Assembly (NCBI GenBank): GCA_035556075.1
Contig: DATMFQ010000013.1
Coordinates: forward strand, 1 to 64,000
Reading direction: 5' to 3'
Source of the DNA: 73-13 sp035556075
Lineage (GTDB): Bacteria; Actinomycetota; Actinomycetes; Actinomycetales; Microbacteriaceae
DNA: 64,000 nt
Part shown: positions 58,333 to 64,000 of the stretch, in pieces
How positions within the stretch are numbered: the stretch's first letter is position 1
Layout of the letters: each line of letters opens with the position of its first letter
Made by a program: the position numbers and the translations under genes
The notes under the pieces: model-generated
Seen by the model: the letters and a program-made list of their open reading frames with translations, nothing else
Told to the model about the DNA's origin: nothing
Databases searched by the model: none

Positions 58333-59796
58333 TCAGCGGCCGGTGTCCGCCTCGCCGAAGGCGTCCTTCGGCACGAGGAAGAGCAGGATCGCGGCGACGA
58401 GCGCCCCGCCGCCGCAGATCGCCCACACCGTGATGTAGCCGCTCAGGCTCGCCCGCTGCGTGAGCTCCTGGGCGATGCCGGCCGCGAGGACGATCGCGAA
58501 GACGGTGCTCGCGAAGGAGCCGCCGATCGTCTTCGTCGTGTTCGTCAGGGCGCTGGCGATGCCGGTCTGGCCGACGGGGGCGGCGGCCGCGGCGGTCGCC
58601 GGCAGTGCTGCGACGAGGGCGCCGCAACCGAGTCCCGCGACGATGAGCGAGGGGAGGAAGGTCCCGAGGCTGCCATGCAGGGGGATGAGGCCGAAGTACC
58701 CGGCCGCGACGAGGAACGTCGCGACGATGAGCGCGATCCGGGGCGCGACCCGTTTGGACACGATGGCGAAGAGCACGGCGCCGATGGCGAGGGAGACGAT
58801 GTAGCCGCCGATCACGAGGCTCGTGTCCTGGAGCCCGAGCCCGTAGCCAAGCGGGGTGCCGCCGACGAGTTCCTCCGGATTGGTCGCCGCATAGGTCGCG
58901 AGCGGTGCCTGCGCGCCGAGGAGCGAGATCCCGACGAGCCCCGCAGTCACCTGCACCGGCCACATCGTCCGCTGCTTCATGACCCTGAGGTCGATCGCGG
59001 GGTCGGGGCTGCGCAGCTCCCACCAGCCGAAGGGCACCAGCAGGAGCACGCCGACGACGATGATGAGCCAGGCCCACCAGGTATCGGGTCCGTTGAGGCT
59101 CATGAAGCGCAGCCCCGCCGTGATCGCCAACAGCACGAGCCCGAGGAGGGCAAACCCCTGCCAGTCGAGCTCGCGGCCTGGGAGCGGCTTCGATTCCGGC
59201 ACCCCGAAGAGGACGGCGAAGAAGACGAGCGTCACGGCGACCGCCGGCCAGATGAGCGTCAGCGCGACGTCGTGGTCGGTCCAGTCGAGGATGCGCCGAC
59301 CGAGGAGCGCGCCGGCGATCGCGCCGAGCTGGAGCCCGAGCACGAGGGTGCCGGCCGCCCGGCGCGTCGTCGCGGCGCCGATGCCGGTCGCCCGGCCGCG
59401 ATCGAAGATGAGCGCGATCTCGAGCGGTAGCCAGACCGAGAAGACACCCTGCAGGGACCACGCGATGAGGAAGGACATGAAGTCACTCGCGAAGGCAAGC
59501 CACCAGGTCGCGCCAGCGGTGACGACCGTCGCGATGAGCAGGATCTTCTTGTGCCCGTGCATGTCGCCGAGCTTCGCGAGGATCGGCACGCTCAGGGCGG
59601 CGACGATGAGCTGCCCGGCCTCGAACCAGTTGAACTCCGCGTCGGTGATGCCGAGGTGGTCGACGAGCGTCGGGCTGATGAGCGGGACGTAGTAGCCCTG
59701 CAGCACCCCCGAGACGAGTTCGAGGAGGAACAGCCACCCGACGATCGCGATGGTGGTTCGGGCGAAGGACCGCTGGGCCGTGGCGACGCTGCTCAC
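58333..59796 (-). CDS. MFS transporter (DHA2-like)
   Basis: 487 residues from GTG 59796. About 14 membrane segments. Motif A-like LAKLGDMHGHKKILLIATVV after segment 2 and the mid-protein VPESKPLPGRELDWQGFALL loop are typical of drug:H+ antiporter-2 proteins. Substrate unknown. Divergent from ung with an 18-base gap. Confidence 0.85.
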   Translation of the reverse strand: MSSVATAQRSFARTTIAIVGWLFLLELVSGVLQGYYVPLISPTLVDHLGITDAEFNWFEAGQLIVAALSVPILAKLGDMHGHKKILLIATVVTAGATWWLAFASDFMSFLIAWSLQGVFSVWLPLEIALIFDRGRATGIGAATTRRAAGTLVLGLQLGAIAGALLGRRILDWTDHDVALTLIWPAVAVTLVFFAVLFGVPESKPLPGRELDWQGFALLGLVLLAITAGLRFMSLNGPDTWWAWLIIVVGVLLLVPFGWWELRSPDPAIDLRVMKQRTMWPVQVTAGLVGISLLGAQAPLATYAATNPEELVGGTPLGYGLGLQDTSLVIGGYIVSLAIGAVLFAIVSKRVAPRIALIVATFLVAAGYFGLIPLHGSLGTFLPSLIVAGLGCGALVAALPATAAAAAPVGQTGIASALTNTTKTIGGSFASTVFAIVLAAGIAQELTQRASLSGYITVWAICGGGALVAAILLFLVPKDAFGEADTGR

Positions 59797-59814
59797 GAGC
59801 GGTAGCGTATCGGC

Positions 59815-60579
59815 ATGGCCGCCCGCGATGTCCACCGCGCAGCACCGCGGCCGCTGCACGAGCTCATCGACCCGGGTTGGGCTGCGGCGCTCGCGCCGGT
59901 CGCCGACGACGTCGTCAGTATGGGCGACTTCCTGCGGGCCGAACATGCGGCCGGGCACGCGACGCTCCCGGCGGGCGCGAACGTGCTCCGCGCATTCATG
60001 ACCCCGCTCGAGCGCGTCCGAGTGCTCATCGTCGGCCAGGACCCGTACCCGACACCGGGCCACCCCATCGGGCTGTGCTTCGCGGTGGATCCCGCGGTGC
60101 GGCCGATCCCGCGCTCGCTGCAGAACATCTATCGCGAGCTGCAGGACGATCTCGGCATCCCGCCGGCGCCCCACGGGGACTTGAGCGCCTGGGCGGACCA
60201 GGGCGTGCTGCTGCTCAACCGGGTCCTCACCGTCCGTGCGGGGGCGAGCGGCTCGCACCGCGGCAAGGGCTGGGAGGCCGTCACCGAGCAGGCGATTCGC
60301 GCGCTCGTCGCCCGTGGCGGGCCGCTCGTGGCGATCCTGTGGGGACGGGACGCGGCGACCCTGCGGCCGATGCTCGGCGACGTGCCGATCGTCGAGAGTG
60401 TGCACCCCTCACCGCTGTCCGCATCGCGCGGCTTCTTCGGCTCCCGCCCATTCAGTCGGACGAATGCGCTGCTCGCCTCCCAGGGCGCGCCGCCGGTCGA
60501 CTGGCGGCTCGGCGAGCCCGCGGTCAGCCGTCCGTCCGCGATGGGGGCAGGCGCCTCACTCGGTCCCGGAATCGATTGA
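59815..60579 (+). CDS. ung: uracil-DNA glycosylase
   Basis: 254 residues. Catalytic GQDPYPTPGHPIGLCF, LLLNRVLTVRAG, and HPSPLSASRGFFGSRPF are family 1 UDG. It removes uracil from DNA. TAGCGT ends six bases before ATG, a leaderless pattern. The last 20 residues are an extra tail overlapping the convergent gene. Confidence 0.95.
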   Translation: MAARDVHRAAPRPLHELIDPGWAAALAPVADDVVSMGDFLRAEHAAGHATLPAGANVLRAFMTPLERVRVLIVGQDPYPTPGHPIGLCFAVDPAVRPIPRSLQNIYRELQDDLGIPPAPHGDLSAWADQGVLLLNRVLTVRAGASGSHRGKGWEAVTEQAIRALVARGGPLVAILWGRDAATLRPMLGDVPIVESVHPSPLSASRGFFGSRPFSRTNALLASQGAPPVDWRLGEPAVSRPSAMGAGASLGPGID

Positions 60580-60835
60580 CGTTGTTGCCGCTGATCGACG
60601 AATTGCTGACGCCGCGGACCTCGTCGACCTTCCGGTCATCGCCGGTCACCGGCTGCGCCTCGACGAGGGTCTCCCGCTCGTAGGCGTGGGACTTGTCGGT
60701 GTTGCGATAGAAGCGGTACAACATCCAGTACAGGCCGACCGCGCCGGCGGGGCCGAGTGCGAGCAGCCACAGGCCACCGTCGCCCTCGAAGGTGTCGGCG
60801 GCGAGGATGACCGAGTGGGTGAGCAGCTCGATCAT
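60524..60835 (-). CDS. small membrane protein of an envelope-stress-type operon
   Basis: 103 residues from ATG 60835. One membrane segment near residues 20-40 (GLWLLALGPAGAVGLYWMLY) and a polar tail (HAYERETLVEAQPVTGDDRK). ATGA overlap with the upstream zinc-ribbon gene. It converges with ung, overlapping by 56 bases. Function unknown; linked by operon to the zinc-ribbon/SPFH pair. Confidence 0.7.
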   Translation of the reverse strand: MIELLTHSVILAADTFEGDGGLWLLALGPAGAVGLYWMLYRFYRNTDKSHAYERETLVEAQPVTGDDRKVDEVRGVSNSSISGNNVNRFRDRVRRLPPSRTDG

Positions 60836-62169
60836 GACAGCACCACCAGGGCGGCGATCGCGACGGCTTCGAGCACGGTGCCGACCGTCAGCGCGGCGAC
60901 CAGGAGCTTCCACTGCTGCACGGGCACGCTGCCCATCGTCTCCCCGGTGCGCGCATTCACCGCGATGTAGTGCACAAGGCCGCGGCCGCCGCGCACCTCG
61001 TAGTACGAGTAGAGCCACACCGGCAGGTGCATGGCGACCCAGCGGGTGCCGTGCACGTCGAGGCGCTCCTGCTCCCAGCGCACCCCCCGGTCGTAGCGGC
61101 GCACCGAGCCCGCGACCTCGGCGCGCGCGATCGACAGCAGCTGGTGCTCGAGCGTCGGCTGCAGGGCGGCGACGTCCTGGTCGCGCTTCTCGGAGGTGTA
61201 GCCGGTGAGGTAGGACGCATTCCATTTCACGGCGTTCTTCGTGTCGAAGGGGAGGATCGTATTGATGATGTTGTTGGTGTTCACCTTCGTGTCGAGGTTC
61301 GCGCGCTCCGCGGAGGACTCGATTGTGAGGTCGTCGACCGTGAAGTCGACCTGACGGCGCACCTGGTAGACGTCGGCGTCGTAATACGTCTTCTTGTTCT
61401 CGTCGCTGCCGCGCGTGTAGCGGCGGGTCTCGATCTCGCCGACGCCGAATACCTCAGCACCGACATTGCCGTCGACGACCATGTAGGGCAGGTAGACGCC
61501 GACGACGTTCTCCGGCGTGAACTCCTCCTTGAACCGTTTGAGCGCGAAGAGCCGCCGCTTGTCGACGAACTGACGAATGCGGCCGATCGCGTCCTGCTTC
61601 GTGATACGAAACGGCAGGACCGCGTCCGGGACCGCACCATTGGGGACCTGCTCCGCGAGGGTGAGGGTGTGGCGGCACCAGTGGCAACGGGCGCCGACCT
61701 GGTTCTCGGTGTTGATGACGACCTCGGCGCCGCACGCACCGCACTTCATGGTGATGAGCGTGTCGGCGCCCGTGTCGATGTCCTGCGCACCGGAGGCGAC
61801 GACGGTGCCCCGGAGCTCGGAGAGGTCACCGCCGAGACCGTAGGCCTCCTCGACGCGCTCCGATGACCACTCGGTCCGGCAGAAGAGGCACACGAGCATG
61901 CCGGTCGCCGGCCGCAGCTCGACATCGGTCGAGCCGCAGTTCGGGCAGCGGTTGAGCCCGTCCTGCAGCTCGGGACTCGAGGTGTCCAGGACCGGGGGGT
62001 CCGGTGCGAGCAGCTCGTCCTGGATCGCCTCCGGCAGGGTGGCCGGATCGATCGGGTGCTCGCCGGGGGCCGGCGGCACCTCCTGCGGCGAGCCTGGACC
62101 GGCGCCGTCAGCGGGCGAGCCCGCTGACGGCTGGTAGGGCGGTGGCTGGATGGGCGGGGGATTCGTCAT
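60832..62169 (-). CDS. zinc-ribbon membrane protein, YdjG-like
   Basis: 445 residues. Pro-rich start, then a TFIIB-type ribbon RCPNCGSTDVELRPATGM, LVCLFCRTEW and a second CGACG...CHWCRH. The middle is FRITKQDAIGRIRQFVDKRR and DGNVGAEVFGVGEIETRRYT; the C-terminus carries a membrane segment. Similar to Bacillus YdjG, which works with a flotillin-like protein under envelope stress. Downstream of the SPFH gene. Confidence 0.8.
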   Translation of the reverse strand: MTNPPPIQPPPYQPSAGSPADGAGPGSPQEVPPAPGEHPIDPATLPEAIQDELLAPDPPVLDTSSPELQDGLNRCPNCGSTDVELRPATGMLVCLFCRTEWSSERVEEAYGLGGDLSELRGTVVASGAQDIDTGADTLITMKCGACGAEVVINTENQVGARCHWCRHTLTLAEQVPNGAVPDAVLPFRITKQDAIGRIRQFVDKRRLFALKRFKEEFTPENVVGVYLPYMVVDGNVGAEVFGVGEIETRRYTRGSDENKKTYYDADVYQVRRQVDFTVDDLTIESSAERANLDTKVNTNNIINTILPFDTKNAVKWNASYLTGYTSEKRDQDVAALQPTLEHQLLSIARAEVAGSVRRYDRGVRWEQERLDVHGTRWVAMHLPVWLYSYYEVRGGRGLVHYIAVNARTGETMGSVPVQQWKLLVAALTVGTVLEAVAIAALVVLS

Positions 62170-62195
62170 CGCTCAGGCCGGACCGTCACGTCCGC

Positions 62196-63413
62196 TCAGA
62201 GCCCGAGGGCCTTCGCCTTGAGCGCGTCGTAGTCGTCCTGCGTGATGAGGCCGGCGTCGAGCATCTCCTTCGCCTTCGTCAGCTGCGCCATCGGGTCCTC
62301 CGCTGCAGGCGCTGCGGGGGCGGGGGCCGCAGCAGCTGGGGCCGCTGCGGCAGCGGGGATGCCGGTGGCAGCACCAGCGGGCGCACCGGGGACCGGCTGT
62401 TGGAGCCCGCCGAGGCCGGTCGCCCCGGCCGCGATGCCCATGCCGAGGATGCCGCCGGCGCCCGCATGCTCACCAGCGCCCTCGAAGCCCGCGGCGACCG
62501 AGGCCTGCAGGTTCGAGTTGCCGCGCGCGCCGAGGAGGGCGTCGGCGCGCTGCACCGTCTTGAGCAGCTCGCGGGTCGACTCGTCGTACTCGATCGAGAC
62601 GATCGCGGTCGAGATGATCTCGAGCCCACGCTGCGTCTGCCACTGGTAGCCCTGTTCGACCGCGGCCGACAGGCTCTGGGCGAAGCCGAGCGAGTCCTGC
62701 TGGATCTTCGTGATCCGGTTGCCCTTCGCGGGGTCGTTCGTGTACATGCTCAGCGCGGGGGCGAGCGAGCTGACGACCTCGTTGAAGAGCTGGGTCGCGG
62801 CGTCGTTGTCGATGTCGGTGAAGTCGAAGACGACGCCGGGACGCAGATACGCGGCTGGGACGAAGTTCTTGATGAAGATGATCGGGTCGACGATCTTCAG
62901 CGTGTACGTGCCGCGCGTGACGGCGCCGACCTGCGCGTTGAGGTAGGCGTCATCCCAGTAGATCTCGGACTGCGTGCCGAAGCGGTTGTTCGGCAGCTCC
63001 TTGAGGCTCACGAAGAACGCGTACTGCTGCGACTGCGGGCGGCCGCCGAACTTGAAGCGCTCCCAGGAGGTCTTGATGAGTGGGCTGACGATGCCGTCGC
63101 CCGCGAAGATCGACTGCGAGTCCTGCGCCTCCGAGTTCCACTCGTAGCCGCCGGGCTCCGCTGCGAATCCGGTGATCGCACCCTCCTGCATGAGGATGAG
63201 GCCGTAGCCCTCGGGCACGACAATCTTCGTGCCGTTCGTGATGATCGCCTCGGAGCCTTGCGTGTTCGACCCGCGTCCCGCATTTGTGCCGCGCGGCACG
63301 GCAGCGAAGATGGCTGCGGTCGGTGACAGCCCTTCCGGGACCGTGTAGAAGTCCTTCCACTGGTCGGCGAACATGCCGCCGATCGAGTCGAGCGCTGCCT
63401 TGATGAGCCCCAT
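62196..63413 (-). CDS. SPFH-domain protein, YdjI-like, with SHOCT tail
   Basis: 405 residues. SPFH/virion-core-protein domain: VVPEGYGLILMQEGAITGFA, GGYEWNSEAQDSQSIFAGDG, QQGLEIISTAIVSIEYDEST-type region (here QTQRGLEIISTAIVSIEYDE). A Gly/Ala/Pro-rich linker follows, ending with a SHOCT-like motif (KAKEMLDAGLITQDDYDALK). Related to Bacillus YdjI; thought to organise membrane. First gene of the module. Confidence 0.85.
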   Translation of the reverse strand: MGLIKAALDSIGGMFADQWKDFYTVPEGLSPTAAIFAAVPRGTNAGRGSNTQGSEAIITNGTKIVVPEGYGLILMQEGAITGFAAEPGGYEWNSEAQDSQSIFAGDGIVSPLIKTSWERFKFGGRPQSQQYAFFVSLKELPNNRFGTQSEIYWDDAYLNAQVGAVTRGTYTLKIVDPIIFIKNFVPAAYLRPGVVFDFTDIDNDAATQLFNEVVSSLAPALSMYTNDPAKGNRITKIQQDSLGFAQSLSAAVEQGYQWQTQRGLEIISTAIVSIEYDESTRELLKTVQRADALLGARGNSNLQASVAAGFEGAGEHAGAGGILGMGIAAGATGLGGLQQPVPGAPAGAATGIPAAAAAPAAAAPAPAAPAAEDPMAQLTKAKEMLDAGLITQDDYDALKAKALGL

Positions 63414-63508
63414 GGCGGTCTCCTATTTCCTTCGGGTGCGGCCACCTGCGCCGCCAGCGTACACGGGGGGCATGACCGGCGGCACCCCGGCATTCGTAGA
63501 CTGGGACC

Positions 63509-64000
63509 GTGCTCCCTCACGAGGAATACGATCCCCGACGGGCACTCCGCGCGGCGCGGCAGCGGCGACCGGACCCACCGACCTCGGGCGGCGCATTCGT
63601 CATCCGGGATGCGGTCGTCGCGGATCTGCCGCACTGCCGCGCGATCTACAACCACTACGTCGAGAACTCGACCGTCACCTTCGACGAAGCGCCGCTGACG
63701 CCCAGGGAGCTGCGCGCGAAATTCGACAAGGGGGCCGCCGCCGGTCACCCCTGGCTCGTCGCGGCAGCGCCATCGGGGGAGGTGCTTGGCTACGCCTATG
63801 TCGCCGCCTACCGCGACCGGACGGCGTATCGGTTCACGGTCGAGGACGCGATCTACCTCGGTCCGGCGGCCACCGGTCGGGGGATCGGGCGGGCGCTGCT
63901 CAGCGAGCTCCTGGTGCGGGCGAAAGCTGCGGGGCTCAAGGAGGTCGTGGCGGTCATCGCGGACCGCGGTGCGGAGGGCTCGCTCGCGCTGCACGAGCGG
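63509..64000 (+). CDS. GNAT acetyltransferase (phosphinothricin-type), 3' end missing
   Basis: 164 codons in the window; continues to the right. GTG 63509 is six bases after TAGACT (leaderless). A 30-residue N-terminal extension precedes FVIRDAVVADLPHCRAIYNH, then FDEAPLTPRELRAKFDK, and the acetyl-CoA loop GPAATGRGIGRALLSELLVR. Resembles the phosphinothricin N-acetyltransferase branch; the real substrate may be an amino acid such as methionine sulfoximine. Confidence 0.8.
   Translation, partial: MLPHEEYDPRRALRAARQRRPDPPTSGGAFVIRDAVVADLPHCRAIYNHYVENSTVTFDEAPLTPRELRAKFDKGAAAGHPWLVAAAPSGEVLGYAYVAAYRDRTAYRFTVEDAIYLGPAATGRGIGRALLSELLVRAKAAGLKEVVAVIADRGAEGSLALHER

Overview
The window is high-GC bacterial chromosome from an actinomycete, most likely Micrococcales and probably Microbacteriaceae. 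The evidence is gene order: ffh, then rpsP-KH-rimM-trmD, map, rplS-lepB-rnhB-DUF2469-yraN-yifB-dprA-xerC, then rpsB-tsf-pyrH-frr-cdsA followed by a DivIVA-repeat gene. GTG/TTG starts, leaderless-type -10 boxes just before start codons and an F420-type LLM oxidoreductase fragment agree with this. I found no rRNA, tRNA or CRISPR array.

Layout. 1-2065: end of an LLM oxidoreductase and a solo DUF262/HNH defence-type gene. 2.1-3.7 kb: ffh. 3.7-10.3 kb: a TetR-controlled amidase plus urea/amide-type (Urt/Fmd/Liv-like) ABC transporter operon. 10.5-12.5 kb: ribosome maturation operon. 12.5-17.4 kb: map, a TetR/membrane-protein pair, and the rplS to yraN run. 31.3-41.4 kb: dprA, a class III phosphodiesterase, xerC, an M23-like protein, the translation operon rpsB-tsf, pyrH-frr-cdsA, and a PadR pair bracketed by two copies of a long palindrome. 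41.4-64 kb: ordinary chromosomal genes, namely envelope proteins, an AI-2E transporter, a polar amino-acid ABC system, a GT87 mannosyltransferase, a three-gene signalling operon, metX/metY, an MFS transporter, ung, a YdjG/YdjI-like envelope module and a GNAT enzyme cut by the window edge.

The unusual part is a 12.4-kb integrative element (about 18,290-30,690) that splits yifB (comM) inside its Walker B codons. It carries a major capsid protein, a zinc-knuckle protein resembling phage small-terminase-region proteins, regulators, a primase-polymerase/helicase, an origin-like region, a small serine recombinase, a two-gene cargo operon of unknown function, a UDG-fold-like protein with a divergent repressor, and a large serine integrase. 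I see no portal, large terminase, protease, tail or lysis genes. This is the make-up of a capsid-forming phage satellite (PICI-like), not of a complete prophage.

Two properties of its ends stand out. First, joining the two ends (attP) creates TTGACT-17-TACAAT directly upstream of the integrase. The integrated form holds the two hexamers 12.4 kb apart, so integration should switch the integrase promoter off. Second, the interrupted yifB reads in frame, with no stop codon, straight into the capsid gene. Precise excision would restore yifB and reconnect it to dprA, so the element may act as a switch on competence/DNA-processing genes. A 24-bp perfect inverted repeat brackets the replication module.
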